Below are positions 1 to 6,950 of a stretch of 12,231 nucleotides of DNA, piece after piece (positions within the stretch are counted from its first letter, which is position 1; every line of letters begins with the position of its first letter). Below the pieces are notes generated by a model. That model searched no databases. It worked only from the letters and a program-made list of their open reading frames with translations, and had not been told where the DNA came from. A program made the position numbers and the translations under genes. Origin of the DNA: Lachnospiraceae bacterium UBA7027 (GTDB lineage Bacteria > Bacillota > Clostridia > Lachnospirales > Lachnospiraceae); the NCBI GenBank assembly GCA_002494135.1, contig DLBG01000137.1:18945-31175 (forward strand), written 5' to 3'.

Positions 1-40
1 GTTGTTTTGTCTACTGAACCATTTTACCATGTTCCGGGGG

Positions 41-71
41 AAAAACCAAGGCGAGCTCGCATATGGCTTGG
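41..71 (-). terminator. Probable Rho-independent terminator ending the long minus-strand gene run
   Basis: Read on the minus strand, CCAAG (71-67) pairs with CTTGG (50-46), followed at once by five T residues (45-41). Between the arms lies the perfect palindrome GCGAGCTCGC (60-51), which could form a small inner hairpin (GCG/CGC around AGCT). It sits about 50 bases after the stop codon of the last lipoprotein gene, where a terminator is expected. The outer stem is only five pairs and the T-run is short, so efficiency is uncertain. Confidence 0.5.
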
Positions 72-118
72 GATGCTCCATATTCCCCGGCAAGCAGTCT
101 GTGTCGCGGAACGGCCGA

Positions 119-706
119 TCAGTCTCCTGCGGTTTTCTCAATGAGTCCGTACCAGATTCCGGTTGCTCCTCTTACCATAAAATCGTCACCGATCGGAGTT
201 CCGTTGACTTTCGCATTGCGGATGATTTCAAGTTCCGCATCGTACTTGTCCGCATCCATCGGATGGTTCGGCTCAAGACGAATTTCATAGACATGCTCGT
301 CTTCGTTCTCGATTACCGTCTTATAGACTGTAATCTTACATTCTCCGTACACGGCGGAGCACTCGTAAAGAACGTTTCCGGAAGCGTCCACTGCCTTATA
401 TGATGTGGAATCGTCACCCGGTAAGGTATCCTCTACGCCGGCCATATCAATATATACGGTGCATGCATCCTCATCGGATTCGCCGTCATATGCCCAGGTG
501 ATTTCAAGAGTCTCATAAACCTCGCCTGCAACGGGTTCGGCATCCTCTTTCTCGGACTTTTCCGGTTCCGCCGGAGTAGTCACAACTGCTTCGGACATGC
601 TCGGAAGCTCAATCTCCAAATCCGGAAGTCCTTTCTCTTTCGTACACCCGGCAAAAAGCAAAGCTCCCATAACGGTAATACCTGCAACCAACAGTTTCTT
701 TTTCAT
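119..706 (-). CDS. Putative secreted lipoprotein, function unknown
   Basis: A 195-residue protein with a classical lipoprotein signal: a basic start (MKKK), a hydrophobic stretch to about residue 18 and the lipobox LFAGC with Cys21 as the predicted lipidated residue. It should be anchored on the outer face of the cytoplasmic membrane. Residues 25-65 are an acidic, Pro/Glu-rich linker, followed by a domain of about 130 residues with alternating hydrophobic strands (for example TLEITWAYDG and CKITVYKTV). I recognise no family. The start is supported by AAGGAAA just upstream. It is the last gene before the predicted terminator and follows the DUF3592-like gene by 58 bases. Lipid anchoring is a confident prediction; the biological role is unknown. 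Confidence 0.85.
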   Translation of the reverse strand: MKKKLLVAGITVMGALLFAGCTKEKGLPDLEIELPSMSEAVVTTPAEPEKSEKEDAEPVAGEVYETLEITWAYDGESDEDACTVYIDMAGVEDTLPGDDSTSYKAVDASGNVLYECSAVYGECKITVYKTVIENEDEHVYEIRLEPNHPMDADKYDAELEIIRNAKVNGTPIGDDFMVRGATGIWYGLIEKTAGD

Positions 707-764
707 GTTTGTTTCCTTCTTTCTGTTATTTTCCTATTTTCCCAAATATATTATTTGCTTCAAC

Positions 765-1172
765 TTATCCGTTCTTCGCGGAGTTTCTTCCGTTTCCCAG
801 TAAAAGCACCGGTCCGGCAATTACCGCAATCAGACCTGCCAGCGCTATGAAGAATCCCGGCTTTCTCATGTCACTTTTAATCTCCGAAGGATTGTCCGGG
901 TTATAGTAAATTGTAATTTCCCCGCCTTCCTTGTAACTGCTGCTGTAGCTGTTTAAATATGTCATGTATTGCATGCCGCCGACGGAGTATCGTACCTGCA
1001 CGGACGGATGGCGGTCGCCTCCCGTCGTCCGGTTCGGATTAATCTCCGAAATAATTGCTTTCTTTGGCCGGTAGCCGTTCTGCCTTCCGTATCCGATGTA
1101 GATTCCACCCGCCATCAAAATGATACCCGCCACAATGAGAATCATTGCAATCCTCAGTTTGTTGCCACGCAT
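765..1172 (-). CDS. DUF3592-like two-pass membrane protein
   Basis: A 135-residue protein with a membrane segment at about residues 7-28 and another at about 104-126. Between them is a small beta-rich domain facing one side of the membrane. The middle domain has the look of DUF3592: a V-x-V-x-Y-x-V-G strand (about 58-66), a G-E-I-T-I-Y-Y-N-P strand (about 84-92) and the ending NPDNPSEI (about 91-98), a common signature of that family. The family has no established biochemical role. A GGAAGG ribosome binding site precedes the ATG. The gene lies 53 bases after the EFR1-like gene and 58 bases before the terminal lipoprotein gene, so it is probably co-transcribed with both. The family call rests on motif memory, not a search. 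Confidence 0.75.
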   Translation of the reverse strand: MRGNKLRIAMILIVAGIILMAGGIYIGYGRQNGYRPKKAIISEINPNRTTGGDRHPSVQVRYSVGGMQYMTYLNSYSSSYKEGGEITIYYNPDNPSEIKSDMRKPGFFIALAGLIAVIAGPVLLLGNGRNSAKNG

Positions 1173-1225
1173 TTCTTTACACCTTCCTGTTTGTTTCTTC
1201 TGTATCTGTTCCGGTCTGTCCGATT

Positions 1226-1990
1226 TCAGTCCTTGCAGAATTTCTTAAAATGATATTTATACTTATCCTGCGTAATATTACCGTATTCAATCGACTCCGT
1301 CGGGCAGCCGGACATGCATGCCATGCAATGCGCACAGGTATTGCCCCACTGAGGTTTTTTATCAACAAGCTTAATGTTGTTTAACGGGCACACTCTCGCG
1401 CATTTGCCGCATCCCATACATTTTTCCGTCGTATGGAAGGGTTTCGCGGTGTGCTTGTATTTTACCCAGACCGGATTGAACGGATAGGTAACGATTTTCT
1501 CAAAATAGGTCAGCCTTCGAAGCTTAATGCGCTCGCCGTTGTAAATCTGCTTCGCGACCTCCGGCAGCTTCTTCTTTGTGTCTTCGATTCGTTCCAACAC
1601 TTCGTTTTCCGGAAGCAGCGGATAACGCCTGCTGATCGGATAATTTCTGGGCATACGGAATTCCGCTCTCCCGCGGTACACCATTCCCTTACGCTTCGCC
1701 TGCTTGCGTCCGAGCGCCGCCGCAATACCCGCATAACCGCCCGATGTGAACACATAATAGACGTTGCGGTTGCCGGTCAGTTCCAGTTTGTCTATAAAAT
1801 CGGCAAAAAACCGCGGCATCTCGCACACATAAATCGGCGAACAGATAACAAAAGGGCGGTCGGAATGAATCTCCGAATAATCTTTGTTTCGGATTCTCTC
1901 CAACAGGTTGATGACCTCATCGTTCATATATTCCGCAAGTTTTTTTGCAACGAACTCGGTATTTCCCGTCGCGGAAAAATATAAAATCAT
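1226..1990 (-). CDS. EFR1-family flavodoxin/ferredoxin fusion protein
   Basis: A 254-residue protein with two modules. The N-terminus (about 1-150) is flavodoxin-like and opens with a FMN phosphate-loop motif, YFSATGNTEFVA (4-15). The glycine-rich TSGGYAG segment (82-88) is also typical. The C-terminus is a bacterial ferredoxin domain with two complete four-cysteine sets: Cys191, 194, 197 and 201, each set ending C-P, and Cys219, 222, 225 and 229. It should bind FMN and two [4Fe-4S] clusters and act as a cytosolic electron carrier; its partner is unknown. Its ATG is three bases after the stop of the radical SAM gene, so the two are almost certainly co-transcribed and may be translationally linked. 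The nearest strong Shine-Dalgarno (AGGAGG) lies about 14 bases upstream, a long spacing. An electron-supply role for the adjacent radical SAM enzyme is plausible but inferred only from adjacency. Confidence 0.92.
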   Translation of the reverse strand: MILYFSATGNTEFVAKKLAEYMNDEVINLLERIRNKDYSEIHSDRPFVICSPIYVCEMPRFFADFIDKLELTGNRNVYYVFTSGGYAGIAAALGRKQAKRKGMVYRGRAEFRMPRNYPISRRYPLLPENEVLERIEDTKKKLPEVAKQIYNGERIKLRRLTYFEKIVTYPFNPVWVKYKHTAKPFHTTEKCMGCGKCARVCPLNNIKLVDKKPQWGNTCAHCMACMSGCPTESIEYGNITQDKYKYHFKKFCKD

Positions 1991-1993
1991 GAT

Positions 1994-2902
1994 TTAACCC
2001 AAAACCTCCTTCAGTCGGTTTAGCACGCGTTTCTTATCACCGCTCCACTGCGGCGCAATCAGAATTTTCTTATCGCCGTCACCGGTCATACGGTGAATGA
2101 CGATATCATCCGGCAGAATTTCGAGTGCCTTTCGCACCAGTTCCACATACTCTTCCATCGTCATGCAGGAGAATTTACCGGCCCTGTAATCCTCTGCCAG
2201 GTCCGTCCCCTTAAGAACATGCAAAAGCTGTAATTTCAAGCCCTGCACGCCGCTTTGACCGACGTAGTCGACGGTCGACAGCATGTCTTTTTCGCTCTCT
2301 CCGGGCAATCCCAGAATCACGTGAACGATGACTTCCAATCCCCGGTCCCGAAGTTTCTTTACCGCTTCGTCATAAACAGAAAGCGGATATCCCCTGCGGA
2401 TATACTCCGCGGTTTTTTCATGTATCGTCTGCAGTCCGAGTTCCACCCAGACCGGCTTGATTTCGTTTATTTCGCCAAGAAGGTCAAGAACATCCTCTCC
2501 GAGGCAGTCCGGCCTCGTGGCAATAGACAGAATCTCCACCTCGGGATGCCTCAGTGCCTCCGTATAGACCTCCCTAAGCCTCTCTATGGGCCCGTACGTG
2601 TTCGTAAACGCCTGAAAGTAGGCAATAAGCCCGTAGGGCTTTTTAGTGTCTTTTGTCTGTCCGGCCGCTTCCTTCGGAAGCTTTGAAAGAATTCTCTTCT
2701 TCCCGAGCTCAATCTGCTCCGTTACGGAAAGCCCGGGATCGAACGCAAAATCTCCCGAACCGCTTCCCGAGCAGAAAATACAGCCCCTGCTTCCAAGAGT
2801 TCCGTCCCTGTTCGGACAGGTAAACCCCGCATTGATCGAAACCTTGTAGAGTTTTTTATGATATTTGTTTTTTACGTACTCACTGAGAGTCTGCTGCCTC
2901 AT
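1994..2902 (-). CDS. TIGR01212 family (YhcC-like) radical SAM protein
   Basis: A 302-residue cytosolic protein of the TIGR01212/YhcC type. The radical SAM cluster cysteines are Cys29, Cys41 and Cys44, with the long first spacing typical of this group and shared with Elp3-like enzymes, rather than the common CxxxCxxC. Other family-like segments are AYFQAFTNTY (94-103), IATRPDC (127-133), WVELGLQT (152-159) and GLPGE (198-202). Length and start motif (RQQTLSEYVK) fit a complete protein. These enzymes bind [4Fe-4S] and S-adenosylmethionine; the substrate is not settled. The ribosome binding site is weak (GGTAAGAG). It follows the small DUF3006-like gene by 26 bases and is followed by the EFR1-like gene after 3 bases. 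Confidence 0.95.
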   Translation of the reverse strand: MRQQTLSEYVKNKYHKKLYKVSINAGFTCPNRDGTLGSRGCIFCSGSGSGDFAFDPGLSVTEQIELGKKRILSKLPKEAAGQTKDTKKPYGLIAYFQAFTNTYGPIERLREVYTEALRHPEVEILSIATRPDCLGEDVLDLLGEINEIKPVWVELGLQTIHEKTAEYIRRGYPLSVYDEAVKKLRDRGLEVIVHVILGLPGESEKDMLSTVDYVGQSGVQGLKLQLLHVLKGTDLAEDYRAGKFSCMTMEEYVELVRKALEILPDDIVIHRMTGDGDKKILIAPQWSGDKKRVLNRLKEVLG

Positions 2903-2928
2903 AATCTCTTACCGGCACCGTGTATGCG

Positions 2929-3108
2929 TTATTCTTCGATTAACGTATACTGCAGAAACTCGTAGCGAAGCTTCGACCCTTCCCGGATGTTTTCGGGAAG
3001 CAGTGCCCTCGCCACGAGCCTGGTTTCTTCATCCGCCTCGTCCGCGCGCTTTAAATGCGCGTAGTCGCCGTCTATCTGCTCCACAATATAATCACAAGCC
3101 ACTAACAT
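2929..3108 (-). CDS. Small DUF3006-like protein (59 residues)
   Basis: A short gene filling the gap between the lipoprotein and radical SAM genes. It opens with ATG at 3108 and ends with TAA at 2929. Translation starts MLVACDYIVEQIDGDYAHL and ends EFLQYTLIEE. The layout of a Y-I-V-x-x-I-D-G-D-Y-A strand, then LLPENIREGSKL, resembles DUF3006 proteins, which typically read YIVDRIEGDYA followed by LLPEGVKEGD. The function of DUF3006 is unknown. A good ribosome binding site (GGAGAG, about five bases before ATG) and neat spacing (21 bases after the upstream stop, 26 before the next start) support a real gene. An upstream in-frame stop at 3130-3132 means no longer start is likely. It falls below common length cut-offs and is easily missed. 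Confidence 0.72.
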   Translation of the reverse strand: MLVACDYIVEQIDGDYAHLKRADEADEETRLVARALLPENIREGSKLRYEFLQYTLIEE

Positions 3109-3129
3109 GGATTCTCTCCAATCTTTCGT

Positions 3130-3840
3130 CTACTTCTTTCCCGCATCGGCGGAATCATACGAATCAAACACCTCGCCGGTGCTCTCGTCGATAAAATCAA
3201 CATGATAATGTACATCACTGCCCACAATCATTCCGTATGTCGCAGCCTGTGCCTGACAAATGTATAAAAACGCACCGTATCCGGCCGCATTCTCCTTACT
3301 TTCGCAGTATACCTTAAACTCCGTAAAATCATCGTTCGTCTCGACTTTCGTCACGCCGGGGAACGTCTTCGAATCTACGAACTGCTGCAGATTCTTGCGA
3401 ATCTCGGCCTTCGTTTTTTCGATCAGTTCGTTATACTGTTTTCTTGTCATGTAGTAAGTGATGGTATCGTCGGCTTCGTTGTATTTGCCGGAAATCCAGC
3501 CGTTTTTCTGAACGATTAAATCCACACGTTCCTGGTTGATTTCCTGACCGGCAAAGCTTGCGGGAATCGTTAAGTCAACGACATCGTCGTCACTTTTCTC
3601 CGACCCTGTCTCTTCACCGGATGCCTGCTCGGAACTTCCGACATCCGAACCGTCTTCCGTCGCTTCCGAAGCAGGTTCTGACGCACTTTCCGAATCCGAT
3701 GTTACCTCGGCAACCACACCCGACGCGCCTTCCGATAATTCCTCGGACACGCCCGGGCCCTTTCCGCTTGTGCCGCAGCCGCTCATTAAGGCCGCGCAAA
3801 GCACTGCTGCCATTGCCAGCATAACAATACGTTTTCTCAT
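3130..3840 (-). CDS. Putative lipoprotein with long acidic linker
   Basis: A 236-residue protein starting MRKRIVMLAMAAV with lipobox LMSGC; Cys22 is the predicted lipidated residue. Residues 23 to about 87 form a low-complexity linker rich in Ser, Glu, Ala and Asp, likely a disordered spacer that holds the folded part away from the membrane. The C-terminal domain (about 88-236) looks alpha/beta: an amphipathic helix YNELIEKTKAEIRKNLQQFV, then strands around EFKVYCESK and HYHVDFIDESTGEVF. I do not recognise the family. The ATG is three bases after the stop of the 97-residue gene, with GAGAGGAT as ribosome binding site, so it is translationally close to the TIR-associated genes. An envelope or sensory accessory role would fit but is not shown. 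Confidence 0.85.
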   Translation of the reverse strand: MRKRIVMLAMAAVLCAALMSGCGTSGKGPGVSEELSEGASGVVAEVTSDSESASEPASEATEDGSDVGSSEQASGEETGSEKSDDDVVDLTIPASFAGQEINQERVDLIVQKNGWISGKYNEADDTITYYMTRKQYNELIEKTKAEIRKNLQQFVDSKTFPGVTKVETNDDFTEFKVYCESKENAAGYGAFLYICQAQAATYGMIVGSDVHYHVDFIDESTGEVFDSYDSADAGKK

Positions 3841-3843
3841 TTT

Positions 3844-4137
3844 TTATCCTCTCGGCTTAATATCAATCGTTACAATCGCTTTTCCGATGCTGATGAATAC
3901 ATCCGTAATCGTCTCTTCATTCGGAATGAAAATCTCCTTGACATACGTCTTGTTTCCGCCGACGGCGTTAAGGAAATCCTTGACTGCTTTGATTTTTACC
4001 TGATTCATTTTGCCAACCGGCATCGTTACGATTAAAGGATCGGTATTCGCCTTGACGGTGTACTTCTCCTTTCCGATAACAATAACCGCCTTGGAATGAT
4101 TCGGGCTTGTTACGTGAAAGTAAACATTGTTTTCCAT
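3844..4137 (-). CDS. 97-residue beta-rich protein of unknown function, next to the TIR gene
   Basis: A short soluble protein with no signal peptide, membrane segment or cysteines. It is dominated by predicted strands (NVYFHVTSP, KAVIVIGKEKYTVKA, PLIVTMPVGK, DVFISIGKAIVTIDIKP) with one likely helix (QVKIKAVKDFLNAVG). The layout suggests a small beta-sandwich or PEGA-like fold, but that is only an impression. A strong GGAGG lies upstream of the ATG. It follows the TIR gene by 27 bases and precedes the lipoprotein gene by 3 bases, so it is very likely co-expressed with both. No family was recognised and no function is claimed. It is a candidate partner or regulator of the TIR protein on position alone. 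Confidence 0.82.
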   Translation of the reverse strand: MENNVYFHVTSPNHSKAVIVIGKEKYTVKANTDPLIVTMPVGKMNQVKIKAVKDFLNAVGGNKTYVKEIFIPNEETITDVFISIGKAIVTIDIKPRG

Positions 4138-4164
4138 GATTTATGTTCCTCCTAAAAGTTTTAT

Positions 4165-6549
4165 CTACTCCAGTGAATATTTCTCCTTCACCCTTTCATC
4201 GGGTGTATAGCCTGCAAGTGCCTTGTCGGCAAGATCTATGAGCATCTCATAGGTTACGGGATAAGCCAGATATAAAACTTCCTCTTCGCCGTTAAAACGC
4301 GAAATGACAAGCTGCTTCGTATCCCTGTCGACACCCGTAAGATACCCGTTCGAAATGCGGTAGATGTTCTTCCAGTTTTCATCGAAAACCTCCACATTCT
4401 CCGCACCGATGTAGTAAAATCCGGTCTTTTCGTCATAGTGAAATTTTGTCGCATAACCGTCAATCGAATAGAACGTTTTCACTCTCTCGCCGGTGACGGT
4501 ATTATAAACATCCAGTCGTCCGTCCCAGCATTGTATGAAACCCAAGTCGGCATTGTCGCAAAACGCAACTTCTATGAAACGGGATTCGTCCATCTCGGGA
4601 TTTAGCCTTGTTACAAGATTGATAAAATTCTCCCTGCGCGGATCGTTATAATCAAGAAAATTCAGAGGATCATATTCTCCGTTATATTCTAACAGATAAT
4701 CGGAGTTTTTCTTTGCGTATGTGGCAATGTAATTATCCCCGACCGATGCCGTATAAATCACGCCAGCACGGGAGTCTTTCATTTTCGTTGAGCTGCCGTC
4801 GATTGTATACCGGTAATAATACCCGTCGTTAAGAACGTAGATATTTTCATCATTTGCAAACAACATGATCCCGTCTTCCGTAACGGCATATGAGGCAATC
4901 CATTCTGTTGCCGTAATATCCCTTGAAACAATTAACTCCGTATCCATCTGTATGATTCCGTTACCCCAGACCACCACGTCGGTTCCGTTGGTCTCCAGAA
5001 TGTACATGTAGCGGTCAAGCCGCTTTACGAGGGTATCCCGGACGTCATTCACGCTCTGACGGTGAACGACGGTATCGTCATCGCCCAGTTCCAGCCAGTA
5101 AATATACTTTCCGTCCGAAGTCAGGCTGCCAACCGTCCCGCTAAAGGAAATCGGAATGTCGGAAATGATACGAAGCGATAAATCCACATAAAATGCATGT
5201 GTTTCGGCATAATCGTAATCCTCGACGAAAATGACCGCCACGTTTTCTTCCGCCCCGTATACTGCCCTTGTGCTGTAACGGCTGCTGATACCCGGAACGT
5301 ATTCTTCGGTAACGAAGGAAACCAGTTCCTCGGTTCCTTTGTAAAATCCGACCGCGTCATCCGAATAAATCGCATAGCCGTTGCCGTGCCAATCGGCGAT
5401 GCATCTGCCGTTTTGTATCCCTAAGTCCGTGGTGTTTTTGGTGGCAAAATCATAGTATTTAAAATTTCCGGTCTGCTCTTTATAGACAAATCCGCGGTTA
5501 TTGTCGAACCGGATCATTTCGTTATTGTCTTCCGGATACGAAAAAACAGTTTCTCCGGTCTTTAAATCAATCACGAATCTGTAACCGTCCAGACCGCGTG
5601 CCCCAAGGTAACTTCCGTCCTGCGAAACCTCAAAAAAAGCAATGGAACACGGAACCTTGATATCCCGGCCCGCCGACATGTCTTCCGGTGAATTGTAAAT
5701 GCCAAGAGCTCTGGCCAGAGCCTGCGTGGCATTGTCGCTGTAGTTTTTCTTATCGGTCTGGGCCAGTGCAAGACGCGCCGCATACACGGCATCTGTCGCA
5801 TAGCCGTCCGTCAGAAGACTGGTCGAAGTCATTGCGAGCGAGTCAGCGTAACGCTGGCGTATGACCACATTCTGTTTGGAAATTTTCACCAGGAAAAAAA
5901 TACAAATGCCGATGATTACGCCCAGCACACCGAATGCAATCAGCGCACGACGGATTCTTCGGCCGGCTTTCTCCTTTTGCTGACGCTGCAGAAGGTCGTC
6001 GTAACCGACGCCTAAAATTGCCGCGACAAGGCGCGGAACGGATCTGTCGACTGCCTCCGCACGGTCCTTTGCAGTTTTCCCGCGACAATCCGCCGCAAGC
6101 GGCTCGTGAGCCCTGCGGTAAGTAATCAGATTGCCCGCTTCATCGGCAAGTTCGAATTCCTCGTAACGCAAAACGTCAGGAAATGCTGTATTCGGCTCGC
6201 CGTTTGCAAGTACGAGTAAAATATGTTTTTTGTCGTTGTATTTTAAGAACGACTCCACTTCCTTCATGCACCAGACGGACTGTAAGTACTCCGGTGAACA
6301 GATGCAGATTAAGTATTTGGAATTGGAAAGGGCTTTTTCGATTTCATCCGATAAATCTTCGGCCACCGCCAGTTCCGCCTCATCACGAAAAACGCGGCGA
6401 AGTCTCTTTCTGCCGACTTTCTTTGCCACCGCGCGCGGAATGCGGTAGTTTTCCAGCTTCTTATGCAGCCTGTCCACGATTTCGCGGTCCGGCTCACAAT
6501 GCCTGTAACTTATGAAAGCATCATATTTGATTCTCGATTCCGTTTTCAT
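4165..6549 (-). CDS. TIR domain - transmembrane - probable beta-propeller protein
   Basis: A 794-residue protein. Residues about 8-185 are a TIR domain: the first strand and box 1 are YDAFISYR (9-16), VFRDEAEL (53-60) follows, and the segment SPEYLQSVWCMKEVESF holds Glu97 at the place of the catalytic glutamate of TIR NAD hydrolases (W-C-x-x-E pattern). A basic stretch (GRRIRR, about 196-201) leads into one membrane segment at about 203-222, then a helical linker (about 223-285). Residues about 290-770 alternate short strands and turns in a repeating way consistent with a WD40/PQQ-like beta-propeller, but canonical WD repeats are not evident. TIR/TM/WD40-like proteins of this kind occur in clostridia; TIR domains can cleave NAD+ or make signalling nucleotides. 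Enzymatic activity and sidedness of the propeller are inferred. The start has GGGGAAT upstream and lies 15 bases after the small membrane protein gene. Confidence 0.9.
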   Translation of the reverse strand: MKTESRIKYDAFISYRHCEPDREIVDRLHKKLENYRIPRAVAKKVGRKRLRRVFRDEAELAVAEDLSDEIEKALSNSKYLICICSPEYLQSVWCMKEVESFLKYNDKKHILLVLANGEPNTAFPDVLRYEEFELADEAGNLITYRRAHEPLAADCRGKTAKDRAEAVDRSVPRLVAAILGVGYDDLLQRQQKEKAGRRIRRALIAFGVLGVIIGICIFFLVKISKQNVVIRQRYADSLAMTSTSLLTDGYATDAVYAARLALAQTDKKNYSDNATQALARALGIYNSPEDMSAGRDIKVPCSIAFFEVSQDGSYLGARGLDGYRFVIDLKTGETVFSYPEDNNEMIRFDNNRGFVYKEQTGNFKYYDFATKNTTDLGIQNGRCIADWHGNGYAIYSDDAVGFYKGTEELVSFVTEEYVPGISSRYSTRAVYGAEENVAVIFVEDYDYAETHAFYVDLSLRIISDIPISFSGTVGSLTSDGKYIYWLELGDDDTVVHRQSVNDVRDTLVKRLDRYMYILETNGTDVVVWGNGIIQMDTELIVSRDITATEWIASYAVTEDGIMLFANDENIYVLNDGYYYRYTIDGSSTKMKDSRAGVIYTASVGDNYIATYAKKNSDYLLEYNGEYDPLNFLDYNDPRRENFINLVTRLNPEMDESRFIEVAFCDNADLGFIQCWDGRLDVYNTVTGERVKTFYSIDGYATKFHYDEKTGFYYIGAENVEVFDENWKNIYRISNGYLTGVDRDTKQLVISRFNGEEEVLYLAYPVTYEMLIDLADKALAGYTPDERVKEKYSLE

Positions 6550-6564
6550 ATTGATTCCCCGGTA

Positions 6565-6933
6565 TTATTTGGACTCCAGTCTCCTAAGCGCCTGCTTGCA
6601 CTCATCCACGTCGCGGCTTGTGTTTGCGAACATGATTAAAACGAGTGCACCCTGATAAAGAAGCATAATTACGACCGGAATCGAGACAAGTGCGACCAGC
6701 CAGATGACAATCGTGATGCCTGCCGCAACGCCGGGAATCAGGTCCGGATTGATTTTAATCGCGCTGATTCCTTTGACGTATCGTCCGAGTCCGAGAAGAA
6801 TCTTCGAGCCTCCGACCACAACCACGGACAGAACCCCCGCAACGGCGAGATCCGCAAAGAAGTACAATACGCTCAGAAACCAGAACATGGTCTTAACAAA
6901 TGTTGCAACTTTCTCAGCCGCTCTTTTGAACAT
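6565..6933 (-). CDS. Small multi-pass membrane protein of unknown function
   Basis: I place the start at 6933, giving 122 residues beginning MFKRAAEKVATF, because AGGAGGG lies just upstream. A longer reading to 7041 would run over the end of the preceding gene and adds a segment that does not look protein-like. Predicted membrane segments are about residues 17-41 and 66-102, the latter long enough to be two passes or a hairpin. A short basic N-terminus and a charged C-terminal helix (SRDVDECKQALRRLESK) should lie in the cytoplasm. No family was recognised. It sits between the AIG1/Pr6Pr-like gene (17 bases upstream) and the TIR gene (15 bases downstream), so its expression is probably coupled to both. 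Confidence 0.82.
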   Translation of the reverse strand: MFKRAAEKVATFVKTMFWFLSVLYFFADLAVAGVLSVVVVGGSKILLGLGRYVKGISAIKINPDLIPGVAAGITIVIWLVALVSIPVVIMLLYQGALVLIMFANTSRDVDECKQALRRLESK

Positions 6934-6950
6934 ACCCTTTTCCCTCCTGT

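Noticed and set aside
1..30. Possible start of another minus-strand gene reading MVKWFSRQNN to the window edge
   Set aside because: Only ten codons are visible, there is no clear ribosome binding site, and it follows a likely terminator; too little to call.
2..403. Plus-strand open frame of 133 codons
   Set aside because: It is antisense to the lipoprotein gene at 119-706, has no ribosome binding site and no recognisable protein features.
1433..1984. Plus-strand open frame of 183 codons
   Set aside because: It is a shadow of the EFR1-like gene, whose FMN loop and eight cluster cysteines on the minus strand are unmistakable.
3559..3780. Repetitive-looking Ser/Glu/Ala codon stretch as a DNA repeat array
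   Set aside because: The repetition is at the amino-acid level in a lipoprotein linker; the DNA has no regular repeat unit.
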